A DNA stretch of 64,000 nucleotides from JANQRZ01 sp965215165 (GTDB lineage Bacteria > Bacteroidota > Rhodothermia > Rhodothermales > JANQRZ01). The notes below the pieces were generated by a model. The model searched no databases. It was not told the DNA's origin and saw nothing but the letters and a program-made list of their open reading frames with translations. The translations under genes and the position numbers were made by a program. The stretch's first letter is position 1, and each line of letters opens with the position of its first letter. Positions 24,556 through 33,990 of the stretch are shown here, in pieces. The stretch spans positions 2,914,001 through 2,978,000 of the forward strand of contig CBDCCX010000006.1 in the NCBI GenBank assembly GCA_965215165.1, written 5' to 3'.

Positions 24556-25146
24556 GTGATCACCTACGTCTCCGGCACGCTCGCCCACAAGTCGCCGACC
24601 GAAGCCGTCGTCGACGTGCAGGGGCTAGGCTACGCCGTGCTCATCCCGACCTCGTCGTTCGAGAAGCTGCCGGCCGAGGGCAAGCCGGTCAAGCTGCTCA
24701 CGCACTACCACGTCCGCGAGGACGCCGCCGTGCTCTTCGGCTTCGCCACCGATGCCGAGCGGACCCTCTTCCGGGCGCTCGTCGGCGTCTCCGGCATCGG
24801 GCCGAAGCTGGCGCTCGCGGCGCTCTCGGCGATGACGCCGGACGCGCTCCGCGACCACATCCTCGAGGGCGATGCGAGCGTGCTGACGCGGATCCCCGGC
24901 GTCGGCAAGAAGACGGCCGAGCGGCTGGTGGTCGAGCTCAAGGACCGGTTGGCGGGTCTCGACGGGTTCGACGGCGCGACGGCCGTCGGCGGCGACGGCA
25001 CGGCGAGCGTCCGGGCCGACGCCCGCGCGGCGCTCGAGTCGCTCGGCTTCGCGCGGGCCGAGGCCGAGAAGCGCATCCGCAAGGCGCTCCGCGACGAGGG
25101 GGGCGCGGTGACGGCCGAGGAGCTAATCCGCCTCGCGCTGCGGTAG
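24556..25146 (+). CDS. ruvA: Holliday junction DNA helicase subunit RuvA
   Basis: This is a 196-residue protein starting at GTG (MITYVSGTLAHKSPTEAVVD). Domain I is an OB fold (1-65). Domain II has the tandem helix-hairpin-helix motifs (LVGVSGIGPKLALAALSAM and LTRIPGVGKKTAERLVVELKD). Domain III (about 150-196) is the RuvB-contacting three-helix bundle (DARAALESLGFARAEAEKRI). It tetramerises on Holliday junctions and loads RuvB. RuvB and RuvC are not in the window. Confidence 0.95.
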   Translation: MITYVSGTLAHKSPTEAVVDVQGLGYAVLIPTSSFEKLPAEGKPVKLLTHYHVREDAAVLFGFATDAERTLFRALVGVSGIGPKLALAALSAMTPDALRDHILEGDASVLTRIPGVGKKTAERLVVELKDRLAGLDGFDGATAVGGDGTASVRADARAALESLGFARAEAEKRIRKALRDEGGAVTAEELIRLALR

Positions 25147-25257
25147 ACAGCCCGAGACGCATCTTACCAAACAGTCTCTTAACGCTGGCGTAAAGTGCGA
25201 GCCGGGCCGGCGGGGTAGCTTCGAGGCTCCGGCTTCTCCCACCTCTCCCGCGCCGCC

Positions 25258-25980
25258 GTGGCCGACCCCTCGTTCGACCTCTCCTCCGGCACCGTCCTGC
25301 TTGTCGACGACGAGGAAGACCTGCTCGAGCTGCTCTCGTATGCGCTGAGCAAGGAAGGCTTCGACGTGCTCACGGCCGAGGACGGGGTCGAGGCCCTGCG
25401 CGTGGCGAAGGCCGAGCGGCCGGACCTGATCGTGCTCGACATCATGATGCCTCGGATGGACGGCATCGAGACCTGCCAGCGCCTCCGCGAGGACGCCACC
25501 CTCCGCCTCGTCCCGATCCTGATGCTCACCGCGCGCGGCGAGGAGCGCGACGAGATCATCGGCCTCGACGCCGGGGCCGACGACTACCTCACCAAGCCGA
25601 CCTCCCCCAACCTCTTGGTCTCGCGCGTCCGCGCGCTCCTGCGCCGCACCGAGCGCACCGAGGCCGCCACCACCAGCCAGCTCCGCGTCCACGACCTGGT
25701 GATCGACCGCGACCGCTACCTCGTCATACGCGAGGCTGACGGCAAGGAGGAGGAGTTCAGGATGCCGCGCAAGGAGTTCGAGCTGCTCTACTTCCTCGCC
25801 TCGCACCCCGGCCGCGTGTTCACGCGCGAGGAGCTGCTCAACCAGGTGTGGGGGCCGGACGTCTACGTCGTGGACCGGACCGTGGACGTGCACGTCCGCA
25901 AGATCAGGGAGAAGGTCGGGAGCGACTACATCGAGACGGTCAAGGGCATCGGGTACAAGCTGTCCGAGTCGCTGGCGTAG
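25258..25980 (+). CDS. OmpR/PhoB-family response regulator
   Basis: This is a 240-residue two-domain regulator starting at GTG. The receiver domain (about 12-125) has the acidic pair D17/D18, the phosphoacceptor D61 (LIVLDIMMPRMDG) and the Lys in DYLTKP. The winged-helix DNA-binding domain (about 140-238) has RKEFELLYFLASHPGRVFTR, then DVYVVDRTVDVHVRKIREKV. It lies 51 bases upstream of the histidine kinase and surely pairs with it. A TAGCTTCG element is 35 bases before the start. Confidence 0.92.
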   Translation: MADPSFDLSSGTVLLVDDEEDLLELLSYALSKEGFDVLTAEDGVEALRVAKAERPDLIVLDIMMPRMDGIETCQRLREDATLRLVPILMLTARGEERDEIIGLDAGADDYLTKPTSPNLLVSRVRALLRRTERTEAATTSQLRVHDLVIDRDRYLVIREADGKEEEFRMPRKEFELLYFLASHPGRVFTREELLNQVWGPDVYVVDRTVDVHVRKIREKVGSDYIETVKGIGYKLSESLA

Positions 25981-26031
25981 CCGGCGTCTCTGCGCGCGTA
26001 GCTTGGGCACCCCGCCAGACCGTCCCGCCCC

Positions 26032-27144
26032 GTGGCCGACGCCGCCCCCGACTCCCCGCTCAACGATGCGCCGCCGCTGGTGCGGCGCGTCAACCGGCTG
26101 GCGCTCAAGACGGCGGCCGTCACCGGGGCTGTCGCGGGCATCGTCGCCTTCGGGGTATTGCTGGCGATGCCGAGGGGGCTGGTGGCGGCTCCGCTCGTCG
26201 GGTTGGCCGCCGGCCTCGCGGCCTACGCGACCGTGCAGACGCTCGTAGCGCGGCGGCTGGAGCTGGCCCGCGACACCCTCCGCTCGGCGCGCAAGCGGCG
26301 CTTCGAGGCCCTCGGCCAGATCCGCTCGGCCGAGGACCGGGACGAGCTCGACGAGCTGCTGTGGCAGGTCTACCGCGCCGGCCGGGTGCTCCAGCAGGAG
26401 ATCGAGCGGCTGGAGCAGCTCGAAAACTACCGCCGCGAGTTCCTGGGCAACGTCTCGCACGAGCTCAAAACCCCGATCTTCGTCATCTCCGGCTTCGCCG
26501 AGCAGCTCCTCGACGGAGCGATCGACGACCCCGCCGTCAACCGCCGGTTCGTCGACAAGATCGGCCGCAACGCGCTCCGGCTCAACAACCTCGCGCGCGA
26601 CCTGCTGGCGATCTCGCGGATCGAAAGTGGCGAGCTGCAGATGACCCACGCCGCCTTCTCGGTGGCCGCGCTCGTCGAGGAGGTGGCCGACGCGCTCGAG
26701 CCGGTCGCCGAGGCGAAGGAGGTGACGGTGCTCCAGCGCCTCCCGCCCCACCTCCCGCCCGTCACCGGCGACCGCGAGCAGCTCCGCCAGGTGCTCATCA
26801 ACCTGGTCGACAACGCGATCAAGTACAACAACGTCGGCGGCCGGGTCGAGGTGGCCGCCCGCGCGACGACCGACGGGACCGTGCGCGTCAGCGTGGTCGA
26901 CGACGGCATCGGGGTTCCACCGGAGGAGATCCCGCGCCTCACCGAGCGGTTCTACCGCGTGGACCGGAGCCGGAGCCGCTCGCAGGGCGGCACGGGCCTC
27001 GGCCTCGCCATCGTCAAGCACATCCTCGAGGCCCACCGGCAGCGCCTCCGCATCGAGAGTCGGCCCAATTATGGCTCGTCGTTTTCGTTCGAGCTACCGG
27101 CCGCCGAGCAGCGGGCGGGACGCAGAGAGCCGAGGCCCGCCTAG
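26032..27144 (+). CDS. Sensor histidine kinase
   Basis: This is a 370-residue kinase starting at GTG. Two transmembrane helices (about 27-46 and 51-73) with almost no periplasmic loop suggest it senses through the membrane or a partner, as in PhoR-like kinases without a sensor domain. A coiled linker leads to the HisKA domain with His143 (NVSHELKTP). The ATPase has the N box NLVDNAIKYN, G1 DDGIGVP, the F box and G2 GGTGLGLAIV. Together with the preceding regulator it forms a PhoBR-like system; the phosphate link is only inferred. Confidence 0.9.
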   Translation: MADAAPDSPLNDAPPLVRRVNRLALKTAAVTGAVAGIVAFGVLLAMPRGLVAAPLVGLAAGLAAYATVQTLVARRLELARDTLRSARKRRFEALGQIRSAEDRDELDELLWQVYRAGRVLQQEIERLEQLENYRREFLGNVSHELKTPIFVISGFAEQLLDGAIDDPAVNRRFVDKIGRNALRLNNLARDLLAISRIESGELQMTHAAFSVAALVEEVADALEPVAEAKEVTVLQRLPPHLPPVTGDREQLRQVLINLVDNAIKYNNVGGRVEVAARATTDGTVRVSVVDDGIGVPPEEIPRLTERFYRVDRSRSRSQGGTGLGLAIVKHILEAHRQRLRIESRPNYGSSFSFELPAAEQRAGRREPRPA

Positions 27145-27253
27145 CTGGTCCGAGGGCTTGCCGGACGGGCGGGCTGCCCGCTGGCCGATAGCTGCCAGCC
27201 GATAATCGTCGAAACGAGCGTACACTCCGCTAACGCACCTCCGCCCGAACCCC

Positions 27254-27739
27254 ATGAGCACGCTGGCCGAGCTAATCAAGCAGCCCCGATTCGCCTCCCC
27301 GTCGCACGAGGCGCTGCTCAGCGTCCTCGTCACCTACCCGCAGGTCATGGGCGCGCTGGCCGACACGATGGGGGCCTGCGACCTGACTCCGTCGCAGTAC
27401 AACGTGCTGCGGATTCTGCGCGGTCGCCACCCCGCGCGCGCCACGTGCAGCTACATCGGCGAGCGCCTGATGGACCGCACGCCTGACGTGACGCGCTTGC
27501 TCGACCGCCTCGGGAAGGCCGGCTTGGTGGACCGCTGCCGCTCGGAGCGCGACCGCCGCACCGTCGAAGTGTGGATCACCGAGGCCGGGCTCGAGCGGCT
27601 CGAGAAGCTCGACGATCCGGTAGCCGCGACGATCCGCCGCCTGACGGCTCACCTGAGTGCCGAGGAAAGTCGGACCCTCTCGGCCCTGTTGGAGAAGCTA
27701 CGCGCCGGCGCGGCGGTGGGCGAGAAGACGGGCAGGTGA
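27254..27739 (+). CDS. MarR-family transcriptional regulator
   Basis: This is a 161-residue winged-helix protein: LTPSQYNVLRILRGRHPARA, then IGERLMDRTPDVTRLLDRLG (recognition region) and the wing VDRCRSERDRRTVEVWITEAG. It probably binds DNA as a dimer. No divergent target gene is adjacent; it is convergent with ilvE. Confidence 0.88.
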   Translation: MSTLAELIKQPRFASPSHEALLSVLVTYPQVMGALADTMGACDLTPSQYNVLRILRGRHPARATCSYIGERLMDRTPDVTRLLDRLGKAGLVDRCRSERDRRTVEVWITEAGLERLEKLDDPVAATIRRLTAHLSAEESRTLSALLEKLRAGAAVGEKTGR

Positions 27740-27827
27740 GAGCGTGGAGGGCGGGTACGGCGGTGCCTCCCACGCTCTGCCGCTCTGCCTGCTTCGTGCT
27801 GCTCGCCTTCAGGCCGCCAAGCTCGGG

Positions 27828-28772
27828 TCAGGCCGTGACCTCTTCGGCCGCCGAAACGGCCTTCGGCGCGACGAGCGTGCGCCACGCGGCGTGCTCGTCG
27901 CGGCCCTCGACGGCGTCGAGGTAGGCGGCTTGGAGCTCCTCGGTGATCGGCCCGCGCCGGCCCTGGCCGACGGTGATGTGGTCGACGGACCGGATCGGGG
28001 TCACCTCGGCGGCGGTGCCGGTGAAGAACAGCTCGTCCGCGATGTAGAGCGCCTCGCGCGGGATCAGCTTCTCCTTGGTCTCGTAGCCGCGCTCCTCGGC
28101 GAGCGCGATGATGGTGTCCCGCGTGATGCCGGGCAGCACCGAGAGGCCGGTCGGCGGCGTATAGAGAGTGCCGCCCTTGACGATGAACAGGTTCTCGCCG
28201 CTGCCCTCCGAGAGCAGCCCGTTGATGCTCAGCGCGATGCCCTCGGTGAAGCCGTTCTTGATGGCCTCCATCTTGATGAGCGCCGCGTTGAGGTAGTTCG
28301 CCCCGGCCTTCGCCAGCGACGGCGTCGTGTTCGGCGCGTTCCGGTTCCACGACGACACCTGCACGTCGACGCCCTGCTCGAGGGCCTCGGGTCCCAGGTA
28401 CTTCCCCCACTCCCACACCGCGATCACGGTCTCGACCGGGTTGCCCAGCGGGTTGACGCCCATCGGGCCGTGCCCCCGGAAGACGAGCGGGCGGAGGTAG
28501 CACGCGTCGAGACCGCTCTCGGCGACGGTGTCGACGCACGCCTGGCACAGATCGTCGAGCGAGTAGCCGGCCTCCATCCGGTGGATCTTGGCGGAGTCGA
28601 GGAGCCGCTGCATGTGCTCCTCGAGCCGGAAGATGGCCGGGCCGTCGTCGGTCTGGTAACAGCGGATGCCCTCGAACACGGACGAGCCGTAGTGGACGAC
28701 GTGCGAGAGGACGTGGATGGTCGCCTCTTCGTGAGGGACGAGATCGCCGTTGAACCAGATCTTGTAGGGCAT
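27828..28772 (-). CDS. ilvE: Branched-chain amino acid aminotransferase
   Basis: This is a 314-residue fold-type IV PLP enzyme that interconverts Leu/Ile/Val and their 2-oxo acids. The start MPYKIWFNGDLVPHEEATIH and VHYGSSVFEGIRCY are family signatures. The PLP lysine is Lys155 in LAKAGANYLNAALIK. LSEGSGENLFIVKGG and FFTGTAAEVTPI are the C-terminal signatures. It is about the length of E. coli IlvE, with a short C-terminal extension. Confidence 0.93.
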   Translation of the reverse strand: MPYKIWFNGDLVPHEEATIHVLSHVVHYGSSVFEGIRCYQTDDGPAIFRLEEHMQRLLDSAKIHRMEAGYSLDDLCQACVDTVAESGLDACYLRPLVFRGHGPMGVNPLGNPVETVIAVWEWGKYLGPEALEQGVDVQVSSWNRNAPNTTPSLAKAGANYLNAALIKMEAIKNGFTEGIALSINGLLSEGSGENLFIVKGGTLYTPPTGLSVLPGITRDTIIALAEERGYETKEKLIPREALYIADELFFTGTAAEVTPIRSVDHITVGQGRRGPITEELQAAYLDAVEGRDEHAAWRTLVAPKAVSAAEEVTA

Positions 28773-28904
28773 AGCAGCCGGGTCGGGTGAAGGGGAGGCC
28801 GAGCAGGAGGTGGGGCCGCTAGATACTGAGCACGACGGGGGCGAGGTTCCGGCAGCGCTCGCCGCGCCCCACTTTCGCCACGTTCCTGCGGTCTCTGGGT
28901 GGTC

Positions 28905-29597
28905 CTACCGTCTCACGGGGACGACGGCGTAGCGGGCGATCGTCCACAGGATCTTGGCCGACGCCTTGGCGGTGCCCTTGAGCGTGCCGGTGATCTTCGA
29001 GACCCCGATCCGCCTGCGGTACGAGACCGGCACCTCGGCGCAGCGCAGCCCGGCGCGCACGGCTTTGATCTGCATCTCGACGGTCCAGCCGTAGGTCGTG
29101 TCCTGCATCCCGAGCGCGAGCAGATCGGCGAAGCGGATGGCGCGGAACGGACCGAGGTCGGTGAAGCGGGCCCCCCACAGCCACCGCATCAGCGTGCAGG
29201 CGATCCGGTTGCCGACAAGCGCTTGCGGCAACATCGCCCCGGCTTCTCGGCTCCCCGTCATCCGGGAGCCGACGACGAAGTCGGCCTCGCTGCGCCGGAT
29301 TGGATCAAGGAGTCGGTCCATCTCGTCGGGGTGGTCGGAGTAGTCGCCGTCGAGGAAGACGACCACGTCGGGCTGCCTCGTCTCGGCGTAGGCGATGCCG
29401 CGCAGGCAGGCCCAGCCGTAGCCCTGCCGCTGCTCGCGCAGGACGGTCGCCCCGGCGGCCTCGGCGTTGCGCGCGGTCTCGTCGGTTGAGGCGTTGTTGA
29501 CGACCACGACCTCGTCGACGGCCTCGGGGATGTCGCCGACGACGCGGGCGATGGAGCGGGCCTCGTTGAAGGCCGGGATGATGACGAGAACCTTCAC
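28905..29597 (-). CDS. Family 2 glycosyltransferase (DPM1/DPG synthase-like)
   Basis: This is a 230-residue cytosolic GT-A enzyme: VLVIIPAFNEARSIARVVGD, NASTDETA, the DxD-type FLDGDYSDHP and the acceptor region ARFTDLGPFRAIRF with TYGWTVEMQIKAVRAGLRCA. It lacks C-terminal transmembrane helices. Such enzymes transfer a sugar from a nucleotide donor to a polyprenyl phosphate; the exact sugar is unknown. Confidence 0.88.
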   Translation of the reverse strand: MKVLVIIPAFNEARSIARVVGDIPEAVDEVVVVNNASTDETARNAEAAGATVLREQRQGYGWACLRGIAYAETRQPDVVVFLDGDYSDHPDEMDRLLDPIRRSEADFVVGSRMTGSREAGAMLPQALVGNRIACTLMRWLWGARFTDLGPFRAIRFADLLALGMQDTTYGWTVEMQIKAVRAGLRCAEVPVSYRRRIGVSKITGTLKGTAKASAKILWTIARYAVVPVRR

Positions 29598-29689
29598 GAG
29601 CGGCGGGAGGAAGCGGCCGAAGGACGGGGGAGGGGCGAAGCTACCGCGCTACGCCGTGGCGGGCCATCACGTGGTCGTCACTCGCGTCC

Positions 29690-30475
29690 TCACCCACCCT
29701 GGGCGTCGATGAGTCCGAGTGCTTCCACCACCTCGGACGCGAGCGTCCATCGGTCCACGAACGCGGCGACCGATCCGATCTCTCCGACGCCGCCGGTGAC
29801 GGCCACGCGCTCGCCGGTGAGGTCGTAGCTCAGAGCGAGGCCGAGCAGCGCGACCTCGGTCCCCGAGGCGTTGAGAATCTCGCCTGCATCGCGGGAGAGT
29901 GCGACGAGCACCTCGAAGCCGGTCTGGACCCGCGTCGCCGTGTAGCGGACCTCGACCCGGATCGAATCTTCCTGCCCGGCGGGCCGAACGGTGTAGATCA
30001 CCGTCGCCGCTCGCGGTCGTTCCACGCTCGCCACTGTCAGGCGCTGCGAGATGATCCCGGCGATCATGGTGGGGACGTCCACTGCGAGCGCAGGCATGGC
30101 AGGCAGGCGAACCTCGGCGCTGCTCACCGCGCCTCCCTCCGGCGGCGTCGCCTCGATGCGGTACGCCTGGCCGGCGAGCGGGCGGAAGGCGGCGACGAAG
30201 GCCGTGCCGGTCGTCCCATCGTCGAGCCGCACCGTGGAGTCCTGCCAGACGAGGATGTCGCCGCTCGCGAGGTCCGTCGAGGTGACGCGGGCGGAGCCGG
30301 GCGCGGCCCCGTCTCGCTCGGCGATGGCCTGCACGCGGACGGCCTGCGTGTCCCGCCGCGCGTCGAGGATCCCGTAGAGCGCGAACGGTCGGTCCGAGGG
30401 CGCGAACGGGTCGAAGGCATCGCTGCACCCGGCGAGGGCGAGGGTCAGAACGAGGAAGGGGAGGGCCGTCTTCAG
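29690..30475 (-). CDS. Lipoprotein downstream of a TonB receptor, apparent CTG start
   Basis: The frame codes for a clear lipoprotein signal (LKTALPFLVLTLALAGCSDA) and a beta-rich secreted domain, 261 residues in all. No ATG, GTG or TTG precedes the signal in frame, so the start is probably the CTG at 30473-30475; the first GTG (30334) would lose the signal. It follows the TonB receptor by 70 bases in the same direction and resembles the DUF4249-like lipoproteins found in that position in Bacteroidota. A role as a surface or periplasmic partner of the receptor is inferred. Confidence 0.6.
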   Translation of the reverse strand: MKTALPFLVLTLALAGCSDAFDPFAPSDRPFALYGILDARRDTQAVRVQAIAERDGAAPGSARVTSTDLASGDILVWQDSTVRLDDGTTGTAFVAAFRPLAGQAYRIEATPPEGGAVSSAEVRLPAMPALAVDVPTMIAGIISQRLTVASVERPRAATVIYTVRPAGQEDSIRVEVRYTATRVQTGFEVLVALSRDAGEILNASGTEVALLGLALSYDLTGERVAVTGGVGEIGSVAAFVDRWTLASEVVEALGLIDAQGG

Positions 30476-30545
30476 GGTGGAAGGAGTCGAGAAGATGGAG
30501 AGGTAGAGAGCGGGGCCGTTGCGTGCTGATCCTACTCAGCTGCTT

Positions 30546-32735
30546 CTACTCAAAGGCTACGCGGAGGCCGACCGACGGGATCAGCGGGAACTGGTCCACG
30601 CGGTCGGCGCGGAGCGCGTCGTAGTAGAAGAAGTTGGCGCGGTCGGTGGCGTTGATGAGACTCGCCTGGAGCGTGAGGAGCGCCGGGCCGAGGTCGAGGT
30701 CGCGCTCGGCTGAGAGGTCGAGGCGGTAGTAGGTCGGTGTCAGGCCGCGGAAAGGGGCGGCCTCGGGGAGCGTGGTCGGCGTGCCCGGCTCGGTGAGGAA
30801 ATCGCGGTCGGGGCCGGGCGGGCCGAGGTCGTCGTAGACCCCGAGGAGCCGGGTGAAGGGCCGGCCGGCGGCGAGCTGCCACCGCGCCGCGAGCCGCCAC
30901 GGCCCGCGCTGCCACCCCCCGACGAGGCTGAGGCGGTGGCGACGGTCGTGCGGCGGCCGGTAGTCCTCGCGCGCGTTGTGGTACGTCGAGGCCGAAAGGC
31001 CGTAGCTGGCGAGCAGCAGCAGCGGGGCGCGCCGCCACTCGGCGCGCAGGTCGAGGCCGAAGACCTCGCCGTGGGAGCGGACCAGGCCGCGCTCGCCCAA
31101 GAGCACCTGCACATCCGCGAGCTGCTTGGCGTAGCCCTCGGCTCCGACGAGCACGCCCGGCGCAGGCCGAAGCTCGGCCCCGAGGATGGCGTGGAGCGCG
31201 CGCGGCGTCGGTGCGCCCTCTGGAATCGACGCCCACGCCGTGAACACGTCGCCGATGTCCCGCTCGTCGTTCAGCCCGATGATCTCCTGCCGGTACACCC
31301 CGAGCGCGGTGCTGAACGTAGCCTTTGGGGACGCCATCCACGAGGCGCGCAGCCGGGGCTCGAACGAGAGCGCGCGCCGCTGCGACGGGAACGTCTGGAG
31401 CCGCAGCCCCGGCTCGACGCGGACGCCGCGCCCGAGATCGAGCTCGGCCTCGGTGAAGAACGTGCCCTCGGTCGTGTTCTCGCGCGTCGGGCGGTCGGTG
31501 CGGTCGAAGGTGTAGGCGAACTGCAAGGTCTGCCCGCCGAAGCCGAGGCGGACCTCGGCGCGCTCCAGGAAATAGGCGAGCGCGAACTGCCCGCCGAAGC
31601 TCTTCACGTCCGCGTCCCGCGCCGGGGCCCGGTCCGGCTCGAAGGACGACCGGTAGGCCGAGTAGCTCGCCGTCACGTCGAGCGCCGCCGCGAGCGAGGG
31701 CGGGAGGTAGAAGAAGCGCCCGCCGACGGCCTCGTTGGTCCAGTCGATCCGGGTCCGGTCCTCGGTCCCGCTGATGTCCCCGGCGTCGGTCGTCCGGATG
31801 CCGGTGAGGCTGATGAAGCTCGCCGGCCCGGTGAAGAAGTGCACCTTCCCGAAGGCGTCGCCGAAGCGGTACGGCAGCGCCTCGCCGAGCAGCGGCTCGG
31901 CCACGCGCTCGACCACGGACTCGCGCACGCTGAGCACGAACGACGCCTCGTCGGGCACGATCGGCCCCTCGACCCGGACCGCCGTCAGGAACGGCGCGAG
32001 CGACGCCGACCCGCCGAAGCGCTGCTTATTCCCGTTGCGCGTCGCCACGTCGATCACCGACGAGATGCGCCCGCCGTAGCGCGCCCCGAAGCCGCCGGCG
32101 TAGACGTCGGCGCGCTGCACGATCTCGGCCGGGACCGCCGAGTAGAACCCGACGATGTGGAACGGCTGGAAGAGCCGCACCCCGTCGACGAGCACCAGGT
32201 TCTGGGTCGGCGTCCCGCCGCGGACGTAGAGCTGCCCGCCGCGGTCGCCGAGGGTCACGATGCCGGGCTGCACGGTGAGCATCCCCGCGAGGTCGCCGCT
32301 GAGGTCGGGCGCGGGGAGCAGAGCGAGGTCGGCCGGGCGAAGCTGGACGAGGCCGGCCGGCGACGAGGAAGACACTCCCGCCGAGGTCTCGACGGTGACG
32401 GCGTCGAGCGCCGCCTCGGTCGGGACGAGGGCGATCTCCAGCGTTCGCCGGTCTCCGAAGGCGAGCTCGAGCGTGTCGGCGAAGGGCTCGTAGCCGAGTG
32501 CCGTAGCGGCGAGCGCGAAGCGCCCCGGCAGCAGCCCGCCGAAGGCGAAGCGCCCGTCGCGGTCCGTCGCCCGCCCGACGCGCGGCCTGCCCTCCATACT
32601 CAGCACGACCGCCGCGCCGGGCACGGCCTCACCGCCCTCGGCACCGACCACGCGCCCGGTGACGGCCGCCCGCTGCGCCTCGGCGCGCGAGCCGATCAGG
32701 ACGAGCATGCAGAAGAAGAGAGCGAGAGGCCGCAT
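30546..32735 (-). CDS. TonB-dependent receptor with carboxypeptidase-regulatory-like domain
   Basis: This 729-residue receptor starts at MRPLALFFCMLVLIGSRAEA (signal peptide). It has a CarboxypepD_reg-like domain (about 25-105, TGRVVGAEGGEAVPGAAVVL), a plug (about 125-230, QPGIVTLGDRGGQLYVRGGT, then NLVLVDGVRLFQPFHIVG and GFGARYGGRISSVID) and a barrel ending SVGLRVAFE with the usual terminal aromatic. The plug type is that of receptors paired with DUF4249-like lipoproteins. The substrate is unknown. Confidence 0.88.
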   Translation of the reverse strand: MRPLALFFCMLVLIGSRAEAQRAAVTGRVVGAEGGEAVPGAAVVLSMEGRPRVGRATDRDGRFAFGGLLPGRFALAATALGYEPFADTLELAFGDRRTLEIALVPTEAALDAVTVETSAGVSSSSPAGLVQLRPADLALLPAPDLSGDLAGMLTVQPGIVTLGDRGGQLYVRGGTPTQNLVLVDGVRLFQPFHIVGFYSAVPAEIVQRADVYAGGFGARYGGRISSVIDVATRNGNKQRFGGSASLAPFLTAVRVEGPIVPDEASFVLSVRESVVERVAEPLLGEALPYRFGDAFGKVHFFTGPASFISLTGIRTTDAGDISGTEDRTRIDWTNEAVGGRFFYLPPSLAAALDVTASYSAYRSSFEPDRAPARDADVKSFGGQFALAYFLERAEVRLGFGGQTLQFAYTFDRTDRPTRENTTEGTFFTEAELDLGRGVRVEPGLRLQTFPSQRRALSFEPRLRASWMASPKATFSTALGVYRQEIIGLNDERDIGDVFTAWASIPEGAPTPRALHAILGAELRPAPGVLVGAEGYAKQLADVQVLLGERGLVRSHGEVFGLDLRAEWRRAPLLLLASYGLSASTYHNAREDYRPPHDRRHRLSLVGGWQRGPWRLAARWQLAAGRPFTRLLGVYDDLGPPGPDRDFLTEPGTPTTLPEAAPFRGLTPTYYRLDLSAERDLDLGPALLTLQASLINATDRANFFYYDALRADRVDQFPLIPSVGLRVAFE

Positions 32736-32817
32736 GGCGCGGAGGCAGGAAAACGGCCCGCAAGATAGCACGGCCGTTTCCCAACAGCGAGGCGCTTGTG
32801 AGGCACTGCCGCGTGCC

Positions 32818-33843
32818 TTACTTCTTCCGCTTCGCCGCCTTCACCTCGACCGCCGCCTCAGCGATCTGGGCCGAATCGCCGCCGACGGGAGTTGCCTCCT
32901 CCATCGTGCCGTAGCGGGCGTGCATCCGGTCGAGCAGGCCCTCGATGTGCGCCGGGCGGAGGGCCGCCAGGTCGGCCGCGCCGCAGTAGTGCCGCGCCGC
33001 GACCAAGAGCGCCGCCCGGTCGATCCCGTAGCCGGCGGCCGTCTCGATGAGGTCCTCGACGGTCGGGCCGGAGGCGACGGGCGCGTCCTCGATCTCCAGC
33101 GTCTCCGGCTCGGCGGTCTGCTGCGGCTGCGGGCCGTCGCCGACCAGGCCTAGAAAGTCGCTGAACACCGGGTTTGTCAGCTCGAGGCCGACCGGCAGGC
33201 CGGGCACGTTGCTCTTGACGACCGTCGCGACGCGCACCGTCTCGAAGCCCTCGACGCGGACCGACAGATCGACCATCACGTCGACGAAGTATTCCAAGCC
33301 CCCGGTGGTGAGGGGCAGGACGCGGCCGAGCTGGTTCTCCTCCTGCTCTTCCTTGCCCTTCGCCGCAATCTGGTCGGTGATGACAACGCACGCGCCGGAG
33401 TCGACGCACAGGCGGCGGAGGACTTCCTGGAGGACGAGCTGGTCGGACTGGAGCTCCTCCGCCGAGGGCTGAGCCGTCGGGTCGCCGGTGCGGGCGCGGA
33501 CCGCCTGGATGGTCTGACGGTGCTTCCGGCCGAAGTACATCGCCCAACTGTCGAGCGCGTAGCAGCCGTAGCCCTGCTCCCGGCCCTGGCCGTCGAGCGC
33601 CCAGTCGATGAACTCGGGCAGCTCGTCCGGATGCTGGATCTCGAGCGCGTCGAAGCTCGAGCCGTCGGCACCCGGTAGGAGGCGGCCCTTGCGCTCGGTG
33701 TCGAAGAAGCAGAGACGGCCGAGGTCGGCGTCGGCGAGGGAAGCGGCGAAGACGCTCTTGCCCGCGCCCGCCGCGCCGCGCACGGCCATGACGAGGCGGC
33801 GCTGCTGCGGCCGGCGGCTGAGAGGGTTGATGCGCGTGGTCAT
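32818..33843 (-). CDS. Phage-type RecA-like ATPase (AAA_24 / Sak4-like)
   Basis: This is a 341-residue protein with Walker A RGAAGAGKSVFAASL (about 21-36), a LCFFDTERKGRL strand, a Walker-B-like CVVITDQIAAKG, and a C-terminal disordered tail (VEVKAAKRKK). The fold and order match phage nucleotide-binding proteins of the AAA_24 group and Sak4-like single-strand annealing ATPases. No other phage gene lies nearby, so it may be a domesticated gene or a solitary remnant. DNA binding is inferred. Confidence 0.65.
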   Translation of the reverse strand: MTTRINPLSRRPQQRRLVMAVRGAAGAGKSVFAASLADADLGRLCFFDTERKGRLLPGADGSSFDALEIQHPDELPEFIDWALDGQGREQGYGCYALDSWAMYFGRKHRQTIQAVRARTGDPTAQPSAEELQSDQLVLQEVLRRLCVDSGACVVITDQIAAKGKEEQEENQLGRVLPLTTGGLEYFVDVMVDLSVRVEGFETVRVATVVKSNVPGLPVGLELTNPVFSDFLGLVGDGPQPQQTAEPETLEIEDAPVASGPTVEDLIETAAGYGIDRAALLVAARHYCGAADLAALRPAHIEGLLDRMHARYGTMEEATPVGGDSAQIAEAAVEVKAAKRKK

Positions 33844-33990
33844 GGAGATAGAAGGCTAGGTGGGGTGTTCAGAGGAGGAGAGGACCCTCGGCGCAAGGAT
33901 ATCGCCCGCCGGTGACAACGCCGTGTCATAGCGTCCGGTCGGGAGGAGCCGCACGGTCTCTGTCGCCGCTCCTCCCCGTACCTTCCGGCC

